Part shown: piece after piece, positions 8,904 to 17,628 of the stretch
How the letters are laid out: each line of letters starts with the position of its first letter
How positions within the stretch are numbered: position 1 is the stretch's first letter
Assembly: GCF_017355405.1 (NCBI RefSeq)
Contig: NZ_CP061177.1
Location: 124,001-188,000 of the forward strand
DNA from: Roseomonas haemaphysalidis
Lineage (GTDB): Bacteria; Pseudomonadota; Alphaproteobacteria; Acetobacterales; Acetobacteraceae
Length of the DNA stretch: 64,000 nucleotides
Reading direction: 5' to 3'
Translations under genes and position numbers: made by a program
The notes under the pieces: generated by a model
What the model saw: the letters and a program-made list of their open reading frames with translations, nothing else
Database searches by the model: none
What the model was told of the DNA's origin: nothing

Positions 8904-9824
8904 ATGACCCTGCGCATCGGCATCGACCTCGGCGGCACCAAGACGGAGATCGTCGCCCTCGACCCCCGGGGCGAGGTGCGGCTGCGCCGGCGCGCCGCGA
9001 CGCCCGCGGATTACGACGGCATCCTGGACCTGCTGGCCGGGCTGGTGAAGCAAACGGAGGCGGACCTGGACGCACCGGGCGCGGCGGAGGCCGCCGGGCC
9101 GGCGAGCGTTGGCGTCGGCATCCCCGGCAGCCTCAGCCCGGCCACGGGGCTGGTGCGCAACGCGAACACCCAGTGCCTGAACGGCCGGCGCCTGGATACC
9201 GACTTGGCGGCGCGGCTGGGGCGGCCGGTGCGCGTGTCCAACGACGCCAACTGCCTGGCGCTGAGCGAGGCGGCGGACGGCGCGGGCGCGGGCTTCGGCG
9301 TGGTCTTCGCGGTGATCCTGGGCACCGGCTGCGGCGGCGGCGTGGTGGTGGACGGGCGGCTGCTGGAAGGGCTGAACCGGGTGGGCGGCGAATGGGGCCA
9401 CACCCCCCTGCCCTGGATGACGCCGGAGGAATTCCCCGGCCGGCGCTGCTGGTGCGGCCAGCGGGGCTGCCTGGAAACCTTCCTCTGCGGCCCGGCGCTC
9501 GCGGCCGACTGGAAGGGCGAGGGCGAGCGCAACGCCACCGGCATCCTGGCCGCAGCCGAGGGCGGCGACGCCGCGGCGGCGGCGGCGCTGGACCGCTTTT
9601 TTTCCCGGCTGGCGCGGGCGCTGGCGGGGGTGACCAACCTCCTGGACCCCGATGCCATCGTGCTGGGCGGCGGGCTGTCCAACATGGCGCCGCTGTACCA
9701 GCGGGTGCCGGCGCTGATGCAGCCGCTGATCTTCGGCGATGTGGGCCGCACCCGGCTGCTGGCGGCCCGGCACGGCGACAGCTCCGGCGTGTTCGGCGCC
9801 GCCCGGCTGTGGGACCGCGGGTAA
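8904..9824 (+). CDS. ROK family sugar kinase (fructokinase/N-acetylglucosamine kinase-like)
   Basis: A 306-aa ROK kinase that phosphorylates a hexose with ATP. The N-terminal phosphate loop is IGIDLGGTKTEIVAL at residues 5-19. The catalytic Asp region is VSNDANCLAL, and the ATP-binding glycine loop is ILGTGCGGGVVVDG. The ROK zinc motif is the CWCGQRGCLETF stretch preceded by EWGH. The zinc motif spacing resembles Mak-type fructokinases, so fructose or mannose is my first guess and GlcNAc a real alternative. It has no regulatory helix-turn-helix domain, so it is a kinase rather than an NagC/XylR repressor. The gene stands alone. Confidence 0.9.
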   Translation: MTLRIGIDLGGTKTEIVALDPRGEVRLRRRAATPADYDGILDLLAGLVKQTEADLDAPGAAEAAGPASVGVGIPGSLSPATGLVRNANTQCLNGRRLDTDLAARLGRPVRVSNDANCLALSEAADGAGAGFGVVFAVILGTGCGGGVVVDGRLLEGLNRVGGEWGHTPLPWMTPEEFPGRRCWCGQRGCLETFLCGPALAADWKGEGERNATGILAAAEGGDAAAAAALDRFFSRLARALAGVTNLLDPDAIVLGGGLSNMAPLYQRVPALMQPLIFGDVGRTRLLAARHGDSSGVFGAARLWDRG

Positions 9825-9838
9825 GGCGCCGCCCCCAC

Positions 9839-9889
9839 ATTTCATTTTTGATTCGCAATTAATTGGGCTTCCGGGGCTGGCCGCCCCGG
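9839..9889 (+). promoter_or_regulatory. AT-rich patch and hairpin upstream of the GST gene
   Basis: Bases 9839-9864 (CATTTCATTTTTGATTCGCA and on to AATTAATT) are strikingly AT-rich in this genome and may hold the promoter. They are followed by a perfect 7-bp stem, CCGGGGC/GCCCCGG, at 9871-9889 with a 5-base loop. The hairpin ends a few bases before the AGG ribosome-binding site. No confident -35/-10 pair can be named. Confidence 0.35.
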
Positions 9890-9905
9890 TGGCAGGATGC
9901 GGCGC

Positions 9906-10544
9906 ATGACCCCGTACATCCTCTACGGCGACCGCCGCTCCGGCTCCTCCACCGTCGAGATGGCGCTGGCCGAGATCGGCGCCCCGGTGCAGCTGCACGA
10001 CGTGCCGCTGGACGGCGACAACCAGCTGGCCGAGGCCTACCGCCGCATCAACCCGATGGGCCGGGTGCCGACCCTGCTGCTGCCGGACGGCACCGTCATG
10101 ACGGAAAGCCTGGCCATCCTGCTGACGCTGGACGACCGCCACCCCGAGGCCGCCCTGCTGCCCCCCGCCGGCAGCAGCGACCGCGCCCGGGCGCTGCGCT
10201 GGATGGCGCTGGCCGCCGGCGAGTTCTACCCCCACGTCACCCGCAGCGATTACCCCGAGCGCTTCCACCCCGACCCCGCCCAGGCCCCCGCCATCCGCGC
10301 CCGCGCGCAGGAGATGGGGCGCGACATCTGGCGGCTGGTGGAGCGGGAAGCCAACCTCAGCCCCTTTGTGCTGGGCGAGCGCTTCAGCCTGGCGGACATC
10401 TACCTGTCCGCCCTGACCCGGTGGATGGAGGGCGATCGCTGGATTCCAGCGCATTGCCCGCGCCTGGAAGCGCTGGCCCAGGCGGTGGCCGTCCGCCCCA
10501 AGGCCGGCCCGGTGTGGCGCCGCCACTTCGCGCCCGCCGGCTGA
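9906..10544 (+). CDS. Glutathione S-transferase family protein
   Basis: A 212-aa GST. The N-terminal thioredoxin-like domain (residues 1-78) starts TPYILYGDRRSGSSTVEMAL and holds the conserved cis-proline region GRVPTLLLPDG followed by TESLAILLTL, the glutathione-binding Glu-Ser pair. The C-terminal all-helical domain includes ERFSLADIYLSALTRW, the N-capping box region. It would conjugate or transfer glutathione; the substrate is unknown. I prefer ATG 9906 over 9897 because AGG at 9894-9896 is then properly spaced. Nothing nearby suggests a dedicated pathway. Confidence 0.88.
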   Translation: MTPYILYGDRRSGSSTVEMALAEIGAPVQLHDVPLDGDNQLAEAYRRINPMGRVPTLLLPDGTVMTESLAILLTLDDRHPEAALLPPAGSSDRARALRWMALAAGEFYPHVTRSDYPERFHPDPAQAPAIRARAQEMGRDIWRLVEREANLSPFVLGERFSLADIYLSALTRWMEGDRWIPAHCPRLEALAQAVAVRPKAGPVWRRHFAPAG

Positions 10545-10601
10545 GCCGGAGCGGAACATCTGTTCTCCCCACCGCCGGCGGCGTGCTAGACTGGCGGGGC
10601 C

Positions 10602-11852
10602 ATGCCCACCCTGTGCCGAGACTGCCTGCGGCTGTCGGACCACCCCGCCCCGCGCTGCCCCGGCTGCGGAGGTCGGCGGCTGCTGCGGCACGCCGAGGTG
10701 GCCACCCTGTCCATCGCGCATATCGACTGCGACGCCTTTTTCGCCAGCGTCGAGAAGCGCGACCGGCCGGAGCTGCGCGCCAAGCCGCTGATCGTCGGCG
10801 GCGGCACGCGCGGGGTGGTGGCGGCCTGCTGCTACCTGGCGCGCATCCAGGGGGTGCGCTCGGCCATGCCCATGTTCAAGGCGCTGTCCCTGTGCCCGGA
10901 CGCCGTGGTGGTGCGCCCCGAGATGAGCAAATACGCCGAGGCCGGCCACCGCATCCGCGCCATGATGCAGGAGCTGACGCCGCTGGTGCAGCCCATGTCG
11001 ATCGACGAGGCGGTGGTGGACCTGTCCGGCACCGCCACCCTGCACAAGGCGCCGCCCGCCGCCGTGCTGGCCGGCCTCGCGCTGCGGGTGGAGCGGGAGG
11101 TGGGGGTGACCATCTCCGTGGGCCTCGCCCCCAACCGGCTGCTGGCCAAGCTGGCGGTGGAGCGCGACAAGCCGCGCGGCTTCGCGGTGATCGGCGCGGC
11201 GGAGGCCGCCGGGCTGCTGGCCACCGAGCCGGTGACGGTGCTGCCCGGCGTCGGCCCCGTGCTGGCCCGCCGGCTGGCGGCGCAGGGCTTTTCCACCCTG
11301 GGCCAGCTGCAGCGCCTGTCCCCGCGCGAGGCGGCGGAACGCTTTGGCGAGGACGGCCCCACCCTGGCCGCCCGCGCGCGCGGCGAGGACAGCCGCCCGG
11401 TGGACCCGCGCCGCGACACCAAGTCCATCAGCGCCGAAACCACCTTCGAGCATGACATCCGCGACCCGGCGGCGCTGGAGGTGCCATTGTGGCGGATGTG
11501 CGAGAAGCTGGGCCGGCGGCTGCGGGAAAAGGGCTTCGCCGCCGGCGGCGTGGTGCTGAAGCTCAAGACCGCCGACTTCGCGCTCCGCACCCGCCACGCC
11601 CGGCTGCCGGGGCACACGCGGCTGCCGGACACGTTGTTCGCCGCCGCCCGGCCGCTGCTGGCGCGCGAAGCCGACGGCACGGCCTTTCGGCTGATCGGCA
11701 TCGGCGCGCAGCCGCTGGTGGATGGCGCCGGCGCCGACCGGGGCGACCTGCTGGATGCCGAGGCCCCGAAGCGTGCCGCCCGCTGGCAGGCGATCGAGGC
11801 GCTGCGGGCCCGCTTCGGCGAGGCGGCGGTGGTCAAGGGGCGCGGGCGGTAG
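10602..11852 (+). CDS. dinB: DNA polymerase IV (DinB) with N-terminal zinc-ribbon-like extension
   Basis: A Y-family translesion polymerase of 416 aa. Catalytic motifs are HIDCDAFFASVEKRD (metal Asp pair) at about 40-54 and MSIDEAVVDLSG at about 128-139. The helix-hairpin-helix LPGVGPVLARRLAAQGF and the little-finger domain follow. The first 30 residues carry two CxxC pairs (Cys5, Cys8, Cys19, Cys22) that look like a small zinc ribbon, an extension seen in some alphaproteobacterial DinB proteins. I see no clear C-terminal beta-clamp motif. It is monocistronic, and no LexA box could be picked out with confidence. Confidence 0.94.
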   Translation: MPTLCRDCLRLSDHPAPRCPGCGGRRLLRHAEVATLSIAHIDCDAFFASVEKRDRPELRAKPLIVGGGTRGVVAACCYLARIQGVRSAMPMFKALSLCPDAVVVRPEMSKYAEAGHRIRAMMQELTPLVQPMSIDEAVVDLSGTATLHKAPPAAVLAGLALRVEREVGVTISVGLAPNRLLAKLAVERDKPRGFAVIGAAEAAGLLATEPVTVLPGVGPVLARRLAAQGFSTLGQLQRLSPREAAERFGEDGPTLAARARGEDSRPVDPRRDTKSISAETTFEHDIRDPAALEVPLWRMCEKLGRRLREKGFAAGGVVLKLKTADFALRTRHARLPGHTRLPDTLFAAARPLLAREADGTAFRLIGIGAQPLVDGAGADRGDLLDAEAPKRAARWQAIEALRARFGEAAVVKGRGR

Positions 11853-11975
11853 CCTATCGCGGCGCGGCGCGGCCACGCCCGCCGCAACCCTGCCCCGCCC
11901 TCAGGCGCGGTGTGGCTGCGCCCGCGCTGCTTTAGCGTGTTGCGCCGCAGCACCGCCGGAGCCCCTGTTCCCCCC

Positions 11976-13175
11976 ATGTCCGCATCCCTCGCCACCCCCA
12001 CCCGCGCCATGCCCGGCTGGCTCACCCTGTTGCTGGCCGCCGCCTGCGGGCTGCTGGTCGCCAACCTGTATTATCCGCAGCCCCTGGCCGGGCCGATCAG
12101 CCAGTCGCTGGGGATGAGCGCCGGCGCCGCCGGGCTGATCGTCACGCTGGGGCAGGTCGGCTACGGACTCGGCCTGTTGCTGCTGGTGCCGCTGGCGGAC
12201 CTGCTGGAAAACCGCCGGCTGGTGGTGGCCACCATCGCCGCCTGCGCCGTGGCCCTGGCCGTGGCCGCGCTCAGCACCAGCGCCCTGCCCTTTCTGCTGG
12301 CCGCCTTCGCCATCGGCGCCTGCACCGTGGCGGCGCAGATCCTGGTGCCCTATGCCGCGCACATGGCGCCCGAGGCCGCGCGTGGCCGCGTGGTGGGCAA
12401 CGTGATGAGCGGCCTGCTGCTCGGCATCATGCTGGCGCGGCCGGCGGCCAGCCTGGTCGCCAGCTTCGCGGGCTGGCACGCCATCTTCTGGCTGTCGGCG
12501 GCGCTGATGGCGGGGCTGGCCGTGGCGCTGTGGCGGCTCCTGCCGCGGCGCCAGCCGGCGGCGACGCTGCGCTACGGCGCGCTGCTGGCCTCGCTCGCCG
12601 CCATCTGGCGCGGCCAGCCGGTGCTGCGCCAGCGCGCCATGGCGCATGCCGGCATGTTCGCCGGCTTCACGCTGTTCTGGACGGTGGTGCCGCTGCACCT
12701 GGCGGGCGAGCTGGGGCTGTCGCAGCTCGGCATCGCCGCCTTCGCGCTGGCCGCCGTGGCGGGCGCGGTGGTGGCGCCCTTCGCCGGGCGCCTGGCCGAT
12801 GCCGGGCGGGCGCGGCCGGGGCTGGCGCGCGCCGGCCGCCTCGGGGCGCTGGGGCTGGGGGCGCTGTGCTTTCCCGTCGGCCTGCTGGGCCAGGGCCATG
12901 GGGCGATCGCCGCGCTGGTGGTGGCCGGCATCCTGCTGGACGCGGCGGTAACGGTGAACATGATCCTGTCGCAGCGCGACATCTTCGGGCTGGGCGATGC
13001 CATCCGGGGCCGGGTGAACGGGCTGTTCATCGCCACCTTCTTTCTGGGCGGCGCCTTCGGCTCGGCGCTGGGCAGCTGGGCCATGGTGCGGGGCGGCTGG
13101 CCGCTGGCCGCCTGGGCGGGGGCGGCGCTGCCGGCCGCCGGGCTGCTTTACGCCGCGACGCGCCGCGCGCGCTGA
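11976..13175 (+). CDS. MFS transporter (drug/metabolite efflux type)
   Basis: A 399-aa major facilitator with about 12 hydrophobic helices. It begins with LTLLLAAACGLLVANLYYPQ and has the loop 2-3 region LVPLADLLENRRLV. The LYYPQPL segment in helix 1 is typical of the YgaY/purine-ribonucleoside-like exporter branch. ATG 11976 is chosen because it precedes the first helix by a short polar stretch; ATG 12009 is possible. No substrate can be inferred. It lies 70 bp before the chorismate mutase gene on the same strand. Confidence 0.88.
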   Translation: MSASLATPTRAMPGWLTLLLAAACGLLVANLYYPQPLAGPISQSLGMSAGAAGLIVTLGQVGYGLGLLLLVPLADLLENRRLVVATIAACAVALAVAALSTSALPFLLAAFAIGACTVAAQILVPYAAHMAPEAARGRVVGNVMSGLLLGIMLARPAASLVASFAGWHAIFWLSAALMAGLAVALWRLLPRRQPAATLRYGALLASLAAIWRGQPVLRQRAMAHAGMFAGFTLFWTVVPLHLAGELGLSQLGIAAFALAAVAGAVVAPFAGRLADAGRARPGLARAGRLGALGLGALCFPVGLLGQGHGAIAALVVAGILLDAAVTVNMILSQRDIFGLGDAIRGRVNGLFIATFFLGGAFGSALGSWAMVRGGWPLAAWAGAALPAAGLLYAATRRAR

Positions 13176-13246
13176 GGGGGTGCGCGGCGGGCGCCGCTGG
13201 CGTAGCCATGCAGGCACCGCCGAATCGTGCGTGAGGAGGACACCCC

Positions 13247-13543
13247 ATGGCCGACCATTCCGACCCGCTGGCTGAACTGCGCGAGCTGCGCGGCAGCATC
13301 GACAACATCGACGCCGCGATGATCCACATGCTGGCCGAGCGTTTCCGCTGCACCCAGCGCGTCGGCGCGCTGAAGGCCCGCCACGCCCTGCCGCCGGCCG
13401 ACCCGGAGCGGGAAAAGTCGCAGGTCGCGCGCCTGCGCGCGCTCGCCGAGACGGCGCGGCTGGACCCGCAGTTCGCGGAAAAATACCTCGCCTTCATTAT
13501 CCGCGAGGTGATTCGGCATCACGAGGCGTTTCCGCGCGGGTAG
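13247..13543 (+). CDS. Chorismate mutase, AroQ type
   Basis: A 98-aa all-helical AroQ-class chorismate mutase converting chorismate to prephenate for Phe/Tyr synthesis. Characteristic segments are LRELRGSIDNIDAAMIHMLA with the active-site Arg, the VGALKARH stretch with the Lys, and PEREKSQVARL. It is a free-standing domain, not fused to prephenate dehydratase or dehydrogenase. GAGGAGGACACCCC ahead of the ATG is a strong ribosome-binding site. A composite repeat begins 6 bp after its stop. Confidence 0.92.
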   Translation: MADHSDPLAELRELRGSIDNIDAAMIHMLAERFRCTQRVGALKARHALPPADPEREKSQVARLRALAETARLDPQFAEKYLAFIIREVIRHHEAFPRG

Positions 13544-13548
13544 CGGAC

Positions 13549-13708
13549 AAGGTCAGGGGAATGAATTCCCCTGAAACCCCTTCTTTTTTTCTATCGGTTC
13601 TTCGGATGCGCCCGCGTGGCCCTTCTGCGGCCGGTCGCAGCTTGCCGCCTCTTTCAGACAGAAAAAAAGAAGTGGGGGTCCGGGGGAGAATTCATTCTCC
13701 CCCGGCTT
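13549..13708. repeat. Composite inverted repeat, copy B (convergent intergenic)
   Basis: The left arm is AAGGTCAGGGGAATGAATTC, then CCCCT and a TTCTTTTTTT tract. The right arm is CAGACAGAAAAAAAG, then GTGGGGGTCCGGGGG and a GAATTC-centred palindrome ending CCCCCGGCTT. It separates chorismate mutase from the oppositely read aldolase. Its interior shares GCCTCTTTCAGA with copy C, so the loop is conserved too. Confidence 0.9.
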
Positions 13709-13715
13709 CAGCAAG

Positions 13716-14474
13716 CTATTTGCGCATGATGGACACGTCGCGGATCGCGCCCAGGGCCACCAGGGCGCTGTCGTTGCTGGTGGTCACCAGCTTGAAGCCG
13801 CGGTCGACCATGGTGCGGGCGTATTCCGGCGTGCCGTTGTGGATGCCGCAGATCAGGCCGCGCTTTTTGGTTTCGGCCAGCAGGCGGTCGTAGATCGCCA
13901 GGATCTCCGGCTCGTCGCGGTCCAGCTTGGGCACCAGCCCGTGCGACAGGCCGAGGTCCGAGGGGCCCACGTAGATGCCGTCCAGCCCCGGCGTGTCCAG
14001 GATGGCGGTCAGGTTTTCCAGCGCCTGCTTGGTTTCGATCATCGCGATCACCGCCACGTCCTCGTTGGCGGTGGCGAAGTAGCCCGAGCCCTGGCCGTAG
14101 ACCGCGGCGCGGATCGGGCCGAAGGAGCGCAGGCCGATGGGCGGGTAGCGGCAGGCATCGACCAGGGCCTTGGCCTCGGCGGCGGTGTTCACCATGGGGC
14201 AGATCACGCCCATGGCGCCGGCATCCAGCACCTTGCCGATGATGCCCGGCTCGTTCCACGGCACGCGCACCATGGGCACCACCGGGTGGGCCTGGATGGC
14301 CTGAAAGCAGGCCACCGTGGACATGTAGTCCTGCACGCCGTGCTGCATGTCCACGGTCAGCGCGTCGAAGCCGCCCTTGGCCATCATCTCGGCGGCAAAG
14401 GCCGAGGGGATGGACAGCCACCCGTTCACCACCGCGCGGCCTTGTTTCCACGCGTCCTTCACCGGATTCGGCAT
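13716..14474 (-). CDS. HpcH/HpaI family aldolase
   Basis: A 252-aa class II metal-dependent aldolase of the HpcH/HpaI/citrate lyase-beta fold, which cleaves or forms 2-keto-3-deoxy acids (for example 4-hydroxy-2-oxoheptanedioate or 2-dehydro-3-deoxyglucarate) to pyruvate plus an aldehyde. Markers are GFDALTVDMQHG near residue 40, PMVRVPWNEPGIIGKVLDAG with the catalytic Arg, VIAMIETKQALEN with the metal-binding Glu, and DGIYVGPSDLGLSHG with the metal-binding Asp. The usual IDxEH in the first motif is VDMQH here, a modest deviation. No partner catabolic genes lie nearby, so the substrate is open. Confidence 0.9.
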   Translation of the reverse strand: MPNPVKDAWKQGRAVVNGWLSIPSAFAAEMMAKGGFDALTVDMQHGVQDYMSTVACFQAIQAHPVVPMVRVPWNEPGIIGKVLDAGAMGVICPMVNTAAEAKALVDACRYPPIGLRSFGPIRAAVYGQGSGYFATANEDVAVIAMIETKQALENLTAILDTPGLDGIYVGPSDLGLSHGLVPKLDRDEPEILAIYDRLLAETKKRGLICGIHNGTPEYARTMVDRGFKLVTTSNDSALVALGAIRDVSIMRK

Positions 14475-14605
14475 GTTGCTTCGACGTCCTCTGTGCTTGC
14501 CGGCGCTTGGGTCGCGACGGCTTGACCGGAACGCTAGGCCTGCCCCCCGGCAGCGTCAACGCGGCGGGCGGTTGCCGCGCGGCGGCGGCCGCCTATGCTG
14601 CGCGC

Positions 14606-15262
14606 ATGACCTTCTCGCTCCTCGGCCACTGTTCCCGCACCGGGCAGTTCGGCGCCGCCTGCACCACCTCCTCCATCGGCATCGGCGCGCGGGTGCCGTT
14701 CCTGGCCGCGCGCCTGGGCGGCGTGCTGACGCAGCACCGCACCGACCCGCGCCTCGGCCCGCGCGGGGTGGAGCTGCTGCGCAGCGGCTGCACGGCGCAG
14801 GAGACCATCGACGCGCTGGTGGCTTCCACCCCCGACCACGGCTGGCGGCAGCTCGCCGCCATCGACGGCGCCGGGCGCACCGCGCATTTCCACGGCGCCC
14901 GCATGAAGCCCGCGCATGCCGAGGCGCATGGCCAGGGCTGCGTCGCCATCGGCAACATCATGGCCAGCGAGCGGGTGCCGCAGGCCATGGTCGATGCTTT
15001 TCTGGCGTCACCCGACGCGCCGCTGGCCGAGCGGCTGCTGCTGGCGCTGCAGGCGGGCGAGGATGCCGGCGGCGAGGGCCGCCCGCTGGTGTCGGCGGCG
15101 CTGCTGGTGGTGGCCGGGGAAAGCTTTCCCTTTGTGGACCTGCGCGCGGACCGCGACCCGGCGCCCATCGCGGCGCTGCGCGGCATGTGGGCGGACTACG
15201 CGCCGCTGGCGGAGGAATACGTGGCCCGCGCCGTGCGGCCGAACCAGGCGCGCGGCGGCTGA
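14606..15262 (+). CDS. DUF1028 family protein (Ntn-hydrolase-like fold)
   Basis: A 218-aa DUF1028 protein. Family features are the N-terminal MTFSLLGHCSRTGQFGAACT, the IGARVPFLAARLGGVLTQ segment, GCVAIGNIMASERVPQAM, and the C-terminal ESFPFVDLRADRDPAPIAAL. The fold is described as resembling Ntn hydrolases, and members often accompany peptide or amino-acid catabolism genes, but the reaction is unknown. ATG 14606 was chosen because it begins exactly at the conserved N-terminus. It is divergent from the aldolase gene across 131 bp, and its stop is 10 bp from the end of the kai-linked histidine kinase. Confidence 0.88.
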   Translation: MTFSLLGHCSRTGQFGAACTTSSIGIGARVPFLAARLGGVLTQHRTDPRLGPRGVELLRSGCTAQETIDALVASTPDHGWRQLAAIDGAGRTAHFHGARMKPAHAEAHGQGCVAIGNIMASERVPQAMVDAFLASPDAPLAERLLLALQAGEDAGGEGRPLVSAALLVVAGESFPFVDLRADRDPAPIAALRGMWADYAPLAEEYVARAVRPNQARGG

Positions 15263-15272
15263 ACCGCCGCCG

Positions 15273-17015
15273 CTAGCCCTCGATCATGGCGCGGATGCGC
15301 ACCGCCAGCGCTTCCAGCGCGAAGGGCTTGGTCATCACCTGCATGCCCTGGCCCAGCGCGCCCGCCCCCAGCGCCGCGGTTTCCGCGAAGCCGGTGATGA
15401 ACAGCACGCGCAGCCCGGGGCGGGACACGCGGGCGGCGTCCGCCAGCTGGCGGCCGTTCAGCCCGCCGGGCAGGCCCACGTCGGTGACCAGCAGGTCGAT
15501 GCGCCCGTCCGCCTGCAGCAGGCGCAGCGCGCCCGCGCCATCGGCGGCCTCGATGGCGGCGTAGCCGAGGTCGCGCAGCACCTCCACCACCAGCATGCGG
15601 ATCACCGGCTCGTCGTCCACCACCAGCACCGTCTCGCCCTGCCCCGGCTCGGCGGTGAGCGGCGGGGCGGGGATCGGGTCGTCGATGCTCGCGTCGCCGG
15701 CATGGGGCAGAAACAACCGCACCGTGGTGCCGTGGCCTTCGCGGCTTTCGATCCGCACCTGCCCGCCGGACTGGGTGGCGAAGCCATAGATCATGGACAG
15801 GCCGAGCCCGGTGCCCTCGCCCATCGGCTTGGTGGTGAAGAAGGGGTCGAAGGCGCGGGCGCTGACCTCGGGCGTCATGCCCGTGCCGGTGTCGGTGACG
15901 GACAGGGTGACGTATTCGCCGGCCTGCAGGTCCAGCGCCGCCGCCATGGCCGGGGTCGCGGTCATGTTGGCGGTGGCGATCACCAGGCAGCCGCCATCGG
16001 GCATCGCGTCGCGCGCATTGATCGCCAGGTTGAGCAACGCGTTTTCCAGCTGGTTGGGGTCGCACAGCATGGCGCCGGCATCGGGCGCCAGCACGGCGCG
16101 CACGTCGATCGCCGGGCCCACGGTGCGGGCCAGCAGCTCCTCCATGCCGCGCACCAGCCGGTTGGGCGACAGGCGCTTGGGGTCCAGCGTTTGCCGGCGC
16201 GAAAAGGCCAGCAGCCGGTGGGTCAGCGCCGCCGCGCGGGTGGCGGAAGCGTTGGCGGCCGTCAGAAAGCGCCCCAGCCCGTCGGTGCGGCCGCGGCCCA
16301 GCTGCGTTTGCATCAGGTCCAGGCTGCCGATGATGCCGGTCAGGAGGTTGTTGAAGTCGTGCGCCAGCCCGCCGGTGAGCTGGCCCACCGCTTCCATCTT
16401 CTGGCTTTGCCGCAGCGCCGCCTCGGCGGCCTCGCGGCTGGCGATCTCGGCGGTCAGCTGCTCGTTGGCGGCGGACAGCTGGCGCAGATGCGCCTTTTGC
16501 GTGGTCAGGTCCGCCAGCACGCCGCAGCGCAGCGGCGCTTCCGCCTCGCGCGCCAGCAGGCCGAGCGAGATGAACACCGGCACCTCGGCGCCATCCGCCG
16601 CCAGCAGCACCAGCTCGCCGCGCCCGCCCTCGGCCAGCAGGCGCGCAAAGGCGGCGTGGTCGGCCGGGCGCAGAAAGGCCGGCAGCGGCTGGCCGGTCAC
16701 CCGCTCCTGCGGCACGCCCAGCATCTCCGCCAGGCGGCGGTTGCAATACAGCACCGTGCCCTCGGCCGAGAGCGTCACCGCGCCTTCGCGCATCTGCTCG
16801 ATCAGCACGCGGTAAGGCCGGTCGGCGTTTTCCAGGGTGTAGACGCGGTGCTGCTCGCCGGGGCCGGACACCACCAGCGCGTCGATCGCGCCCTGGCGGA
16901 TGGCTTCCAGCGTTTCCTCGCTTTCCGCCAGCCGCGCTTCCAGGGCGCGGGCGCGGCGGCGCCAGGCGGCCGCGTCCTCCGGCACGGGCGGCGCGTCGCG
17001 GTCGCCGGCGCTCAT
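15273..17015 (-). CDS. Soluble PAS hybrid histidine kinase of the kai module
   Basis: A 580-aa hybrid sensor kinase with no membrane helix, so cytosolic. Residues 1-45 form a coiled coil. A PAS domain follows (about 65-185, MREGAVTLSAEGTVLYCNRR). Next come a short coiled coil, HisKA with the phospho-His in GGLAHDFNNLLTGIIGSL, and HATPase with the N box NLAINARDAMPDGG and G boxes SVTDTGTGM and GEGTGLGLSMIYGF. A C-terminal receiver domain carries the acceptor Asp in LLVTDVGLPGG. The ATG at 17015 overlaps the kaiB2 stop (ATGA). It probably reads the state of KaiC/KaiB, as SasA or other kinases do elsewhere. The output regulator is not encoded here. Confidence 0.92.
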   Translation of the reverse strand: MSAGDRDAPPVPEDAAAWRRRARALEARLAESEETLEAIRQGAIDALVVSGPGEQHRVYTLENADRPYRVLIEQMREGAVTLSAEGTVLYCNRRLAEMLGVPQERVTGQPLPAFLRPADHAAFARLLAEGGRGELVLLAADGAEVPVFISLGLLAREAEAPLRCGVLADLTTQKAHLRQLSAANEQLTAEIASREAAEAALRQSQKMEAVGQLTGGLAHDFNNLLTGIIGSLDLMQTQLGRGRTDGLGRFLTAANASATRAAALTHRLLAFSRRQTLDPKRLSPNRLVRGMEELLARTVGPAIDVRAVLAPDAGAMLCDPNQLENALLNLAINARDAMPDGGCLVIATANMTATPAMAAALDLQAGEYVTLSVTDTGTGMTPEVSARAFDPFFTTKPMGEGTGLGLSMIYGFATQSGGQVRIESREGHGTTVRLFLPHAGDASIDDPIPAPPLTAEPGQGETVLVVDDEPVIRMLVVEVLRDLGYAAIEAADGAGALRLLQADGRIDLLVTDVGLPGGLNGRQLADAARVSRPGLRVLFITGFAETAALGAGALGQGMQVMTKPFALEALAVRIRAMIEG

Positions 17016-17290
17016 GCTTCCTCCGGCTCGGCCAGCAGCGCCAGCAGCCGGGCCTCGTCCGACAGGTCGCCCACCAGCCGGCGCTCCGGCAGCGGCGACA
17101 GGCGCAGCAGCGTGGGGGCGGCCAGCACGCGGTCGCGCTCGGCCAGCTCGGGCTGCTGGTAGATGTCCACCACCTCCAGCTCGGCCGCCATGCCGGCGCG
17201 GGACTGGCACAGCGCGCGCACCGCCTCGATCACCCGCAGCGAGCGCGGGTTGCCGCCGGCCACGAACAACCGCAGGCGCGGGGCGCTCAT
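17012..17290 (-). CDS. KaiB-like protein, second divergent copy
   Basis: A 92-aa KaiB-family, thioredoxin-fold protein beginning [20 protein letters not shown]. It shows the KaiB signature blocks: [29 protein letters not shown] and [10 protein letters not shown]. It is shorter and more divergent than its upstream neighbour and lacks that protein's N-terminal extension. ATGA overlaps join it to the first kaiB (upstream) and the histidine kinase (downstream). KaiB normally binds KaiC in its fold-switched state; whether this copy still switches fold or serves as an adaptor for the kinase is open. Confidence 0.9.
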   Translation of the reverse strand: MSAPRLRLFVAGGNPRSLRVIEAVRALCQSRAGMAAELEVVDIYQQPELAERDRVLAAPTLLRLSPLPERRLVGDLSDEARLLALLAEPEEA

Positions 17291-17628
17291 GCCCCGCCGC
17301 CGGCCGGCATGCGGTTGGCGATGTCGAGGCCCACCAGCACCTTCTCGGTGTTGGACAGGTCGCCGATGATGCGCTTCAGCGGCGAAGGCAGGCGCCGCAC
17401 CAGGGTCGGGATGGCCAGGATCTGGTCGCCCGCCGCTAGCCGCGGGTTCAGCATCAGGTCGATGATCTCGATCTCGTAGCGCCCGGCCAGGTGCTGCTCG
17501 CACACCCGCCGCAGGTTGGCCAGCGCGGTCAGCGACTTGGGCGTCTGGCCGGCGACGTAGAGCCGCAGGCGGTAAAAGCCGTCCGGGTCCTCGGCCACGC
17601 CGGGCGGGGGCTCGCTCCAGCCGCTCAT
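17287..17628 (-). CDS. kaiB: Circadian clock protein KaiB homologue
   Basis: A 113-aa KaiB. After about 18 extra N-terminal residues ([18 protein letters not shown]) comes the canonical core: [60 protein letters not shown]. In cyanobacteria KaiB binds phosphorylated KaiC and drives dephosphorylation. In non-cyanobacteria, KaiBC pairs are linked to stress or timing. The gene starts within the kaiC stop (ATGA) and ends within the next kaiB start, so the stoichiometry of the module is probably set by translational coupling. Confidence 0.94.
   Translation of the reverse strand: MSGWSEPPPGVAEDPDGFYRLRLYVAGQTPKSLTALANLRRVCEQHLAGRYEIEIIDLMLNPRLAAGDQILAIPTLVRRLPSPLKRIIGDLSNTEKVLVGLDIANRMPAGGGA

Noticed and set aside
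8889..11876. A 995-codon minus-strand open frame opposite the ROK, GST and dinB genes
   Set aside because: The plus strand carries complete recognisable genes across all of it. The minus frame is Ala/Gly/His/Gln-rich filler caused by high GC and has no domain.
13549..13708. Composite repeats as plain rho-independent terminators
   Set aside because: The T-tract is 10 or more bases away from the nearest short hairpin, and copy A lies between two 5' ends. A terminator side-effect remains possible for convergent copies.
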